Of a stretch of 64,000 bases of DNA, positions 27,655 to 35,524 are shown one piece after another (position 1 is the first letter of the stretch; the number at the start of each line of letters is the position of its first letter). The translations under genes and the position numbers were made by a program. Source of the stretch: an uncultured Alistipes sp. Lineage in GTDB: Bacteria; Bacteroidota; Bacteroidia; Bacteroidales; Rikenellaceae. The notes under the pieces are model-generated. The model was not told the origin of the DNA. It made no database searches and worked only from the letters and a program-made list of their open reading frames with translations. The stretch is from contig CALUNL010000001.1 of the NCBI GenBank assembly GCA_944322005.1, positions 186,001 through 250,000 of the forward strand, given 5' to 3'.

Positions 27655-29292
27655 CTATTTGTACTTGAAGCGCTTGATGCTGTTCTTCGGCGTACGCTCG
27701 AAGTCGTCGTCCAGCAGCTCGATATCCGTCACCTGACTGTATGAAGGCAGCTTCTGGTTGAGCAGGATCAGGTTCGACTTCATGATCGTGCCCAGCTGAC
27801 GGCGGTCGAGAGGGTTCTCGTCGTTGTTCTCCGCCGCGACGATTGCAATGATGCGCCCGTCGCGTTCGATTACTATCGACTCCTTGACGTGAGGCATCGT
27901 GTTGAGCTGTTCCTCGATCTCCTCCGGGTAGATGTTCTGTCCGTTCGATGTGAGGATCATGTTCTTGGAGCGCCCCTTGATATAGATGTTGCCGTACTTG
28001 TCGATGAGTCCGAGGTCACCGGTCTTGAGCCAGCCGTCTTCGGTGAACGCCGCCTTCGTGGCCTCAGGATTCTTGTAGTATCCGAGCATGACGTTGGCTC
28101 CGCGCACCTGTATCTCGCCGACGACCTTCTCCTGGTTTTCGGAGTCTATGCGTACATCCATGTCGTCGACAGGCTTGCCGCATGAACGGAAGGCGAAGTT
28201 GTACCAGTCCTCGTATCCGATGAGCGGGCCGCATTCGGTCATTCCGTAGCCCACGGTATACGGCAGGTGAACCTTGCGCATCATGATCTCTATCGGGCCG
28301 CTGATGGCTGCACCGCCGATTATTATGTGTTTCATGTTGCCGCCGAAGGCTTCGAGCAGCTTCTTGCGTACGGCACCGTAGATAAGGTCCTTGAGAATAG
28401 GAACCGACGTTGCGAACCGCATTACCGGTTTGTCGAGGGTAGGGATGACCTTGTTGCGGAATATCTTCTCCACGACCAGAGGCACCGTTATGAGCATGTA
28501 CGGCTTCACGTCGGCGAAGGCCTGCATCAGGATTGTCGGCGTAGGCGTCTTTCCCAGGAAATAGACGCTGCATCCGCTCGAGACCGGATATACGAACTCG
28601 AACGCGAGCCCGTACATGTGGGCCAGAGGGAGCATCGACACGATATGCGATCCCTTCGGACATGGTATGCGCTTGACTCCGAACGAGACGTTCGACGAGA
28701 TGTTGCGTACGGAGAGCATAATGCCCTTCGGCTGCGATGTGGTGCCAGAGGTGTAGCTGATTGTGATAAGGTCGTCCGGTTCTCCGGTCTCATACTGGAG
28801 AAACTTGCGTTTCATGCCGTTGGGGTAGTGCTTGCGGAAGAGCTGGTCGATATTCGGTATCACCGACGAAAGACGGTCGTTTACCGAATAGAGTTCCGAA
28901 TAGTCCTCGATGTTGATGGCCCCGGAGAGTCTTGGCATGGCAGCCGGGTCGAGAGCCTCCCATATCTTGCTCTCCGTGAACAGCAGCACGCTGTCGGAGT
29001 GGTCTATCAGCTTCTGCAATCCATCGGACGAGAAACCGTTGAGGATAGGCACTGCAACTGCACGGTATGAAGTTATGGCAAGATAGGCGATGGCCCACCG
29101 TGCCGTGTTGTTCGCACATATTGCGATTTTGTCTCCCGCCTTTATGCCGAGTTTGCGGAATATTATATGCAGCTTGGCGATGTGCGTTGCCACGTCGGCA
29201 TAGAGGAACGTATCGCCCTTGTAGTCGCAGAGCGCCGGCTTGTGCCAGTTGTCCTGGGCTGCTTCCACGAATCTTGTGATGAAATGTTTCAT
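27655..29292 (-). CDS. AMP-forming acyl-CoA ligase (long-chain fatty acid type)
   Basis: Activates a carboxylic acid, probably a fatty acid, through an acyl-adenylate. The 545-residue protein has the P-loop-like SYTSGTTSQPKGIML, YGMTECGPLIGYEDW and the hinge region KTGDLGLIDKYGNIYIKGRSKNMI. A C-terminal lysine-bearing segment ends RTPKNSIKRFKY. The ATG at 29292 (MKHFITRF) is chosen because an upstream in-frame ATG would run into the LytTR gene and adds sequence without family similarity. It is the last gene of the group that starts with the M23 peptidase. The exact acid is unknown. Confidence 0.88.
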   Translation of the reverse strand: MKHFITRFVEAAQDNWHKPALCDYKGDTFLYADVATHIAKLHIIFRKLGIKAGDKIAICANNTARWAIAYLAITSYRAVAVPILNGFSSDGLQKLIDHSDSVLLFTESKIWEALDPAAMPRLSGAINIEDYSELYSVNDRLSSVIPNIDQLFRKHYPNGMKRKFLQYETGEPDDLITISYTSGTTSQPKGIMLSVRNISSNVSFGVKRIPCPKGSHIVSMLPLAHMYGLAFEFVYPVSSGCSVYFLGKTPTPTILMQAFADVKPYMLITVPLVVEKIFRNKVIPTLDKPVMRFATSVPILKDLIYGAVRKKLLEAFGGNMKHIIIGGAAISGPIEIMMRKVHLPYTVGYGMTECGPLIGYEDWYNFAFRSCGKPVDDMDVRIDSENQEKVVGEIQVRGANVMLGYYKNPEATKAAFTEDGWLKTGDLGLIDKYGNIYIKGRSKNMILTSNGQNIYPEEIEEQLNTMPHVKESIVIERDGRIIAIVAAENNDENPLDRRQLGTIMKSNLILLNQKLPSYSQVTDIELLDDDFERTPKNSIKRFKYK

Positions 29293-29342
29293 ATGATGGC
29301 AGTAGTAATTGGTTGAACAGAAGTTTGCAGTATCCCTCATGG

Positions 29343-30224
29343 CTACTTCATCAGCCATGACGTGATACTTTTGGCGTAGGTCTTCGATATCGGTATGTCC
29401 GGCACACCGTCGAGGCCGAACTCTATGAATACGCCCTCTTTTTCGCGGCGCAGCACCTTTACGCGGTCCATGTTGACCATATACGAACGGTGACACCGAC
29501 GTATGTTGTCGTCGCCGAGCTGTTCGGCCACACGCTTCATGGTGTTGCGGACCATTGTCTTCTTGACTGCTCCGTTGTTGAGATACCAGACGCATACGTA
29601 GTTGTCGGCCGACTCTATCATGAGCAGGCTGTCGCGCTTGACGGAGAGACGCAACCCCTTGTCATCGTTGAACAGTACGTATGCACGCTGCTGCGCGGCT
29701 TCGTCATTCTCTATCTGTTGGTTCAGCCGTTTCAACTGCTGCACCTTTTCGACAAGCATTATGTATACGAAACTGTATCCGTACGGAATCAGCAGTATGC
29801 ATGTGGTACGGAAGAAAACCTTGACGAATACCGTAAGCAGGTTCTCATGGTGGAACATGGCCGACGAGCACAGCGTGATGATTACGGCGAGAATGATAAA
29901 CTCCAGCAGGTTCCAGAGTATGAACTTCGAGTATGTTATTCCGTATCGGCGGTTGTAGCGCACCATTATGGCCCGCGATATGCCGATGGCGGCCAGACCC
30001 GTCAGTACCATGAAGGTAAGTGCGGCATAGAACGACTCATCCTCCGTGAAGTGCCAGTCGGGGAAGTATCCGAACGAGTCGAGGCGTATGGAGCCGTATA
30101 TGTCGAACGGCCTGAATACGACGATGAACAGGAACGTGAACAGGGCCATCGAAAGCAGGATGGCCGTCTGGCTCGAACGCCGGTATATGGCGTTGGGTAT
30201 TTTCCTCGATAACGTTTCAGTCAT
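29343..30224 (-). CDS. membrane-bound LytTR-domain transcriptional regulator
   Basis: A 293-residue protein with four predicted membrane helices in the first 175 residues (segments near 20-38, 66-85, 102-122 and 136-158). A short coiled-coil-like stretch (VEKVQQLKRLNQQIENDE) follows, then a C-terminal LytTR DNA-binding domain (about 195-290) with IESADNYVCVWYLNNG and RCHRSYMVNMDRV. No response-regulator receiver is present, so the signal probably comes through the membrane part. Its start overlaps the PH-domain gene by eight bases. Regulatory targets are unknown. Confidence 0.88.
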   Translation of the reverse strand: MTETLSRKIPNAIYRRSSQTAILLSMALFTFLFIVVFRPFDIYGSIRLDSFGYFPDWHFTEDESFYAALTFMVLTGLAAIGISRAIMVRYNRRYGITYSKFILWNLLEFIILAVIITLCSSAMFHHENLLTVFVKVFFRTTCILLIPYGYSFVYIMLVEKVQQLKRLNQQIENDEAAQQRAYVLFNDDKGLRLSVKRDSLLMIESADNYVCVWYLNNGAVKKTMVRNTMKRVAEQLGDDNIRRCHRSYMVNMDRVKVLRREKEGVFIEFGLDGVPDIPISKTYAKSITSWLMK

Positions 30225-30738
30225 TCTCTTCGTCGGGTTGCGGTTTTATGCGACCGGATACCGTATCGACGAAATTTTCGCCGTCGTCGCACGAAACGTA
30301 GTATTTGTCCTCGTAGATGTCGGTTATCTCGATGAAGTCGGACCATTTGGAGGCATATATCTTCACAAGGTCCATCTTGCGCAGGTTCAGGAAATATCCG
30401 TAGTATCCGAAGAACCCGGATGATGCGAATATGGGCAGAAAAAGCTTCATCTCCTTTGCCGGAACGGTACGGACCGAGGCTATGTCCTCATACGGTATCT
30501 CCGTGTAGTCGGAGATGCAGCATATCTCTATCCCGTCCTCCGTAATGGCTATCTTGCGCGGTATGGAGAGTGTCATCAGCCCGATTATGGCGAGCATCAG
30601 CGACAGAAACCATGCGAGTACATATCCGCCTTCGAAAATCAGCGTCAGGACAATGCCGGTCACGATGAATACGACGATGTGCACCACCGTCCAGTACCAT
30701 GTGCCGTAGCTCAAGCGGTATTTGTACTCCTTGTTCAC
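30217..30738 (-). CDS. bacterial PH-domain membrane protein of unknown function
   Basis: A 173-residue protein with two hydrophobic helices (about 12-34 and 40-58) followed by a soluble domain that looks like a bacterial pleckstrin-homology fold (IAITEDGIEICCISDYTEIPYEDI, then a tail rich in Asp/Glu). I recognise the fold pattern only; function is not known. It overlaps ispD by four bases and the LytTR gene by eight, so it is translationally linked to both. A role as partner of the membrane LytTR protein is possible but unproven. Confidence 0.65.
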   Translation of the reverse strand: MNKEYKYRLSYGTWYWTVVHIVVFIVTGIVLTLIFEGGYVLAWFLSLMLAIIGLMTLSIPRKIAITEDGIEICCISDYTEIPYEDIASVRTVPAKEMKLFLPIFASSGFFGYYGYFLNLRKMDLVKIYASKWSDFIEITDIYEDKYYVSCDDGENFVDTVSGRIKPQPDEEND

Positions 30739-31427
30739 TCCCTTTCCCGAAGTTTTCCTGCTATTGCTTCCGCGAAGACGATGTCTTCGGGTGTCGTTAT
30801 CTTTATGTTGGTGCGTTCACCTTCGCAAAGCGTTATCCGGTGCCCCGCATGTTCCACTACGGATGCATCGTCGGTGAAGGCCTTGTCGTAGGCGGTGTCG
30901 TATGCCTTGCGCAGCATCTCTGCGTCGAACACCTGCGGCGTCTGTATTATGCGCAGCGATGAGCGGTCCTCGGGAATGCTCCCGTCGCCTTCTATTCGGC
31001 GGAACGAGTCAACAGGCCTTACCACCGGTATTGCGGTGCCGTTCTCTTTTGCGCAATCCACGGCGCGGCGGATCATCTCCGCCGAGGCAAATGGCCGTAC
31101 GCCGTCCTGCACGGCTATCAGGTCGAGCTCCATGCCGTCAAGTGCGGCCAGGCCGTTCTTCACGGAGTGGAACCGCTCCTTTCCTCCTTCGGCCAGCATG
31201 TGCTTCGCAACGGGAAACCTGGCCGACAGGTTGCGCCAGAAATCCGCCTGGCCGGCCGGCAGGACAACCACCAGTTTTGCCGTCGGCAGCGCTGCGGCGA
31301 AATTGTTCACGGTGCGCGTGAGCAGCGGCTCCCCTCCGACGATTGCGAACTGTTTCGGAATGGAACCTCCCATGCGGAGGCCTCCGCCTCCGGCAACTAT
31401 TATCACTCCTGTTCTTGTAGCTTCCAT
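30735..31427 (-). CDS. ispD: 2-C-methyl-D-erythritol 4-phosphate cytidylyltransferase
   Basis: Third step of the MEP isoprenoid pathway: CTP plus methylerythritol phosphate to CDP-methylerythritol. The 230-residue protein has the nucleotidyl-transfer loop AGGGGLRMGGSIPKQF, VQDGVRPFAS and the C-terminal TDDASVVEHAGH with SITTPED-like ITTPEDIVFAE. The ATG at 31427 (MEATRTGVIIVAGG) gives the family N-terminus and overlaps the end of the upstream YhbP-like gene by 25 bases. Isoprenoid supply for lipid carriers fits the envelope theme of the neighbouring peptidase and lpxK. Confidence 0.93.
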   Translation of the reverse strand: MEATRTGVIIVAGGGGLRMGGSIPKQFAIVGGEPLLTRTVNNFAAALPTAKLVVVLPAGQADFWRNLSARFPVAKHMLAEGGKERFHSVKNGLAALDGMELDLIAVQDGVRPFASAEMIRRAVDCAKENGTAIPVVRPVDSFRRIEGDGSIPEDRSSLRIIQTPQVFDAEMLRKAYDTAYDKAFTDDASVVEHAGHRITLCEGERTNIKITTPEDIVFAEAIAGKLRERE

Positions 31428-31831
31428 ATGAGTTTCTTGCCGAATCCGAGCGTATTGTCCGTAAGCTTCATGAAATCCGGACGCAGCATCCACAACTCCA
31501 GCTTCATTACCGCCGCATAAGGGAATTTCGCCAGATATGTGTGCATGGCATTGTCATCCCCGTGTTCTGCCGTGCCGCATATCTGCAATCCCTGAACGCG
31601 TCCAACGATGCGCGTCTCGAGCGCTATCGCCGCTGCAACGTGCGGGTTACGCTCCATTTCACGTCCGTGTCTTGTCTCCTCTCCGGAGGTGAATACCAGC
31701 ATGTTCCTGTCGCGGTCGTATGCGTAGAAGCATGTGGCGCAATAGGGCAGTCCCTCCTCCGATACGGTTGCGAGCGTCAACACGTGGTGACGCTCGATGA
31801 ACCGTATTATCCTTTTGTCGATGTCGGCCAT
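31403..31831 (-). CDS. YhbP-like FMN-binding split-barrel protein
   Basis: A 142-residue protein of the pyridoxamine 5'-phosphate oxidase-like fold. It shares with E. coli YhbP the elements HHVLTLATVSEEGLPYCATCFYAYD, SGEETRHGREM and the closing TDNTLGFGKKLIWKL. The reaction is unknown; FMN or a related cofactor is likely. Its ATG shares one base with the stop of the M23 gene (TAATG), so it is coupled to it. Upstream in-frame codons lie inside the M23 gene and lack similarity, so the start at 31831 is favoured. Confidence 0.85.
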   Translation of the reverse strand: MADIDKRIIRFIERHHVLTLATVSEEGLPYCATCFYAYDRDRNMLVFTSGEETRHGREMERNPHVAAAIALETRIVGRVQGLQICGTAEHGDDNAMHTYLAKFPYAAVMKLELWMLRPDFMKLTDNTLGFGKKLIWKLQEQE

Positions 31832-33087
31832 TACCTTATGACAATCGAATCGAGTTGGGTGATGCGCATCGAGTCCGGCACCTCCCCGTTGAGCTCCGCG
31901 ATTACCCTGTCGCGTACCCATTCGAACTTCTCGCGGTTGTCCTTTGAAATCGGTTCGGCCGGCTTCTGCGGAACCTTGAGCGGGTTTATCGGAGTCGAAC
32001 CCCTCCACAGACGGAAATCGAGGTGCGGGCCTGTCGAGCGTCCCGTGCTGCCGACATATCCGATGACTTCGCCCTGCGATACGTGCTTGCCGACGTAAAG
32101 CCCTTTGGCATACCTGCTCAAATGAAGGTATCCCGACGTGAGGTTGCCCGGGTGCTTGACCTTTATCATGTTGCCTGCAGCTCCCTTGTTCCCCTTCATT
32201 ATCACCGTTCCGTCGGCTACGGAGCGTACCGGAGTTCCCACCGGTGCGGCATAGTCGACTCCGTGATGCGGCCTGTATACCTTGAGTATCGGATGATAGC
32301 GTGCATTGGAGAATTTCGACGAGATTCTGGTGAACTTGAGCGGAGCCTTAAGCAGCTGCTTGCGCAGGGAGCCTCCGTCAGCCTCCCAATACTGGACCTT
32401 TCCTCCCTGCGGGAACGGAATGGCATATATATCCTTCCCTCCGTGGTTGAATTTTGCTCCCCACACACGGCCTATGCCGACGGATAGGGTGTCGATGAAC
32501 TTTTCGTCATATATCACCGTAAAGCTGTCGCCGGCCTGTATGCCGAAGAAGTCAACGGTCCACTGGTAAATGTCTTCGAGCTCCGAAGCCAGCGAATACG
32601 GCATGTTCTCCTTCATTATCGCGCCCCACAGCGAACTCTCGATGACGGCGCTGCTCTTCTGGCGGCGTACGTCCACGTCACGAACCCCTGTCGAAACCGA
32701 TACCGAGTCACCGAGGAATGCGAATACGACGTAATCCGTAAGGTTTTTCTCGTAGACCACGTAGTCGAGCACCTGCGATACGGAGTCGCTCTTGATGAAT
32801 GTCGTATAGTTATTCCCTGCGCGGATCTGACGCAACGGGCACACGTCTGCCGCAAGACGGTCGAGCTGGCTTATGCGACGGGCGTCTATGCCGTTGGCGT
32901 CGAGAATCTTGCTCCATGTGTCGCCGCGCTCCACCGTATGCTTTTCTATAGTGTATCCGTCGGCATCTATGCCGAATACCAGATTGCGCTCTTCTGCTTC
33001 GTTTTCCTCTCCGGACTTGCTGCCGCAACCCCAGAACATCACTCCGCTGCACAGCAGGAGTGCTATTGCAAAATAGATTTTTTTCAT
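31831..33087 (-). CDS. M23-family peptidoglycan peptidase lipoprotein
   Basis: A predicted envelope lipoprotein of 418 residues: signal peptide MKKIYFAIALLLCSGVMFWG with acylated Cys21. A LysM/OapA-like region (HTVERGDTWSKIL, 50-62) precedes the LytM-type domain (about 250-385). Metal ligands His274 and Asp278 are in HHGVDYAAPVGTPV. The usual HxH is HLDF here (His355, Asp357), so the third zinc ligand is Asp instead of His. It probably cuts peptide cross-links in the wall. It leads the group running to the acyl-CoA ligase. The -7 promoter element ends five bases before its ATG. Confidence 0.9.
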   Translation of the reverse strand: MKKIYFAIALLLCSGVMFWGCGSKSGEENEAEERNLVFGIDADGYTIEKHTVERGDTWSKILDANGIDARRISQLDRLAADVCPLRQIRAGNNYTTFIKSDSVSQVLDYVVYEKNLTDYVVFAFLGDSVSVSTGVRDVDVRRQKSSAVIESSLWGAIMKENMPYSLASELEDIYQWTVDFFGIQAGDSFTVIYDEKFIDTLSVGIGRVWGAKFNHGGKDIYAIPFPQGGKVQYWEADGGSLRKQLLKAPLKFTRISSKFSNARYHPILKVYRPHHGVDYAAPVGTPVRSVADGTVIMKGNKGAAGNMIKVKHPGNLTSGYLHLSRYAKGLYVGKHVSQGEVIGYVGSTGRSTGPHLDFRLWRGSTPINPLKVPQKPAEPISKDNREKFEWVRDRVIAELNGEVPDSMRITQLDSIVIR

Positions 33088-33092
33088 ACTTG

Positions 33093-33100
33093 CAAAGTTA
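33093..33100 (-). promoter_or_regulatory. promoter -7 element immediately before the M23 ATG
   Basis: Read on the - strand it is TAACTTTG (33100-33093), an exact consensus match, with only five bases before the ATG at 33087. Confidence 0.6.
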
Positions 33101-33160
33101 AGAAAAATATGACAGAATCTCCAGAAATGGCCTCGCTTTTTGAAAATTTGGCGATACGGT

Positions 33161-33191
33161 TTTGCCGGTTCGCATATTTTTCATACCTTTG
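33161..33191 (+). promoter_or_regulatory. promoter of lpxK
   Basis: TTTG at 33161-33164, a 19-base spacer, and TACCTTTG at 33184-33191. Both are exact matches. The lpxK ATG is 17 bases further on. Confidence 0.8.
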
Positions 33192-33208
33192 AAAAAATAT
33201 GTGTCGGA

Positions 33209-34273
33209 ATGAAACAATTGTTGTTGAAGATAGCCTCTCTTGTCTATGGGGCGGTAATCCGTATCCGGCACATTCTGTTCGATATGGGCGTCCTGCATAG
33301 CCAGGAGTTCGACATACCTGTTATTTGCGTGGGAAATATCACTGTCGGCGGAACGGGAAAGACTCCGGCGGTCGAGATGCTTGTCGAGCACTTCTCACAA
33401 AAGAGCAGGGTGGCTGTTCTCTCCCGAGGCTACGGACGTGCGACAAAAGGGTACAGGGAGGTGCAGGTTGACGACTCTTACCGTACGGTGGGGGATGAGC
33501 CTCTTCAGATAAAACGGAAATTCCCGGATGTACTCGCGGTGGTTTGCGAGAAGCGGGCCCTAGGTATATCCAGGATACTCGAGAGGCATCCCGATACGGA
33601 GATCGTGATTATGGATGACGGCTTCCAGCACCGTTATGTCAAGCCATTCATAAATATCGTTATGGTTGATGCGACGCGTCCTGTAGAGCAGGATCATCTG
33701 CTGCCTTACGGACAGTTGCGGGATACCGTTTCGTCGCTTGCCAGGGCACACTATTTCCTCGTTACGAAGTGTGCAGCAGACATGACGCCGCTGGATGCGA
33801 GAATATTCCGCAAGGTGCTTGTCCAGATGCCGTATCAATCGGTATATTTCACACGGGTTTCAAGTTGTATGGCCAAACCGGCATTCGGCGATACGGATGC
33901 TAGATGTCCTCGCGGCAGCAGGGTTATTGCCATGTCTGGAATAGGCAACAACGAATCGTTCATAGCCGGGCTGCGCCAACGTTACGATGTGGTTGCAACG
34001 CTTGAGTTCGAAGATCACCACTCCTATCGTGTCGGTGACCTCAAGCGTATGCGCCAATTGTTGCAGAAGCATCCGGGAGCCGTGATCATGACTACCGAAA
34101 AGGATGCGGTGAAGTTCTCGCACAGCAACAAGGTGCCAAAGGACATACGTGACAGCGTATTCTATGAACCCATAGAGATTGATTTTATGTACAATGCCAG
34201 GGATGAGTTCCTAGGTAAGCTCGATAAGGATTTAAAACAACGCGAAAATGGAACACATATTAGAGGCTGCTGA
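33209..34273 (+). CDS. lpxK: tetraacyldisaccharide 4'-kinase
   Basis: Adds the 4'-phosphate to the lipid A precursor at the inner membrane. The 354-residue protein begins with an amphipathic/hydrophobic N-terminus (MKQLLLKIASLVYG) and then the P-loop VGNITVGGTGKTP (41-53). RVAVLSRGYGRATKGY, GDEPLQIKRKFP and VIMDDGFQHR are typical. The ATG at 33209 is chosen because an earlier ATG at 33140 lies upstream of a perfect promoter. Its 3' end overlaps punA by 26 bases. Confidence 0.94.
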   Translation: MKQLLLKIASLVYGAVIRIRHILFDMGVLHSQEFDIPVICVGNITVGGTGKTPAVEMLVEHFSQKSRVAVLSRGYGRATKGYREVQVDDSYRTVGDEPLQIKRKFPDVLAVVCEKRALGISRILERHPDTEIVIMDDGFQHRYVKPFINIVMVDATRPVEQDHLLPYGQLRDTVSSLARAHYFLVTKCAADMTPLDARIFRKVLVQMPYQSVYFTRVSSCMAKPAFGDTDARCPRGSRVIAMSGIGNNESFIAGLRQRYDVVATLEFEDHHSYRVGDLKRMRQLLQKHPGAVIMTTEKDAVKFSHSNKVPKDIRDSVFYEPIEIDFMYNARDEFLGKLDKDLKQRENGTHIRGC

Positions 34274-35051
34274 ATATATCCGCAGCGCAACGGGGGGATT
34301 CGAACCCGAAATAGGCATAATTCTGGGCACCGGACTCGGAGATTTTGCAGACAATATCGATGAGAGATACTCGATAGAGTACAAGGATATACCTCATTCG
34401 CCCATATCGACCGTCGAGGGTCACAAGGGCCGTATGATATTCGGAGAGATCGCAGGCCGCAGGGTTGTGGCCATGCAGGGCCGTTTTCACTATTACGAGG
34501 GTTATAACATGCGCCAGGTGACATTCCCGGTGCGCGTCATGGCCGTTCTCGGCATAAAGTATCTGTTTGTGTCGAATGCGGCGGGCGGAGTCAACACGTC
34601 GTTCCGCGTAGGCGACCTGATGGTCATAACCGACCATATAAACCTGCTGCCGAACCCGCTTATCGGTCCTAACATGGAGAAGTTCGGTCCGCGCTTCCCG
34701 GACATGCACGAGTGCTACGACCGCGGAATCATCGCCAAGGCCACTGCCATTGCCGAGAAGGAGAACATAAAGCTCCAGTACGGTGTTTACGTTGGGACTA
34801 CGGGACCGTCATTCGAGACGCAGGCCGAATACCGCTATTTCCACGCCATAGGCGGCGATGCTGTCGGAATGTCGACCGTACCGGAGGTCATAGTGGCCCG
34901 CCATATGTCCGTTCCGGTATTCGGAATGTCGGTAATAACCAACTGCGGACTGAGCGATGAGAAGGGCGACCACGAGGACGTTCAGCGGCAGGGAAAGAAG
35001 GCCGGAATACGTATGGCGAAACTTTTTGTGGAACTTGTTAAACAACTTTGA
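34248..35051 (+). CDS. punA: purine nucleoside phosphorylase
   Basis: Splits inosine and guanosine into base and ribose-1-phosphate for purine salvage. The 267 residues match the trimeric PNP type. Phosphate-binding elements are GTGLGDF and GRFHYYEGY, and the base site includes VSNAAGGVN and VYVGTTGPSFET, then MSVITNCGLS. The start lies inside the lpxK reading frame (26-base overlap), indicating translational coupling to lpxK. Confidence 0.94.
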   Translation: MEHILEAAEYIRSATGGFEPEIGIILGTGLGDFADNIDERYSIEYKDIPHSPISTVEGHKGRMIFGEIAGRRVVAMQGRFHYYEGYNMRQVTFPVRVMAVLGIKYLFVSNAAGGVNTSFRVGDLMVITDHINLLPNPLIGPNMEKFGPRFPDMHECYDRGIIAKATAIAEKENIKLQYGVYVGTTGPSFETQAEYRYFHAIGGDAVGMSTVPEVIVARHMSVPVFGMSVITNCGLSDEKGDHEDVQRQGKKAGIRMAKLFVELVKQL

Positions 35052-35062
35052 TTCAACACAAT

Positions 35063-35515
35063 ATGGTCAATAAGGTAATTTTGATAGGAAACGTGGGCAT
35101 GGATCCTGAAATCAGGACTCTCGAGTCGGGTGTGAAGGTGGCACGGTTGCGTCTTGCGACTACCGAGCGTATATTCGACCGTCAGACCAATGAGACCAAG
35201 GAGCTTACGGAGTGGCATACGGTGACCCTGTGGCGCGGTCTTGCCGATGTGGCGGACAGATTCGTACACAAGGGCAGCCAGATATACGTGGAAGGCTCGC
35301 TGCGTACGCGTGAATGGACCGACCGCGACAATCAGAAACGGACGTCTGTTGAGATAGTTGCCAACGATATGAAACTGCTCGGACGACGTTCCGACGGAAG
35401 CGGCCAGCAGCAATATGCGCAACAACCTTCGGCAGCTGCACCGTCGCGCGCTCCGCAGCCGGCACCGGCGGCTCCGGTCGTTCCTGACGACGGTCCTGAT
35501 GACCTGCCGTTCTGA
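35063..35515 (+). CDS. ssb: single-stranded DNA-binding protein
   Basis: Coats single-stranded DNA in replication and repair. The 150-residue protein has an N-terminal OB fold (MVNKVILIGNVGMDPE, EWHTVTLWRGLADVADRF, SQIYVEGSLRTREWTDRD), a Gln/Ala/Pro-rich linker and the acidic protein-docking tip DDGPDDLPF. The ATG at 35063 is preferred over 35048 because it gives the canonical N-terminus. It follows punA by 11 bases. Convergent with the gene ending at 35521, only five bases away. Confidence 0.95.
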   Translation: MVNKVILIGNVGMDPEIRTLESGVKVARLRLATTERIFDRQTNETKELTEWHTVTLWRGLADVADRFVHKGSQIYVEGSLRTREWTDRDNQKRTSVEIVANDMKLLGRRSDGSGQQQYAQQPSAAAPSRAPQPAPAAPVVPDDGPDDLPF

Positions 35516-35524
35516 CAGGTCTAT
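35501..35524. terminator. possible small terminator hairpin across the ssb stop codon
   Basis: GACCTG (35501-35506) pairs with CAGGTC (35516-35521), followed by TATTT. The hairpin would include the ssb stop. It is short and only weakly supported. Confidence 0.3.

Noticed and set aside
29293-29595. Longer N-terminus for the acyl-CoA ligase starting at 29595
   Set aside because: It would overlap the LytTR gene end and adds sequence without ligase similarity. ATG 29292 gives the family start.
33140-33208. Earlier lpxK start at 33140
   Set aside because: A full consensus promoter (33161-33191) lies downstream of it, so the mRNA would not include it.
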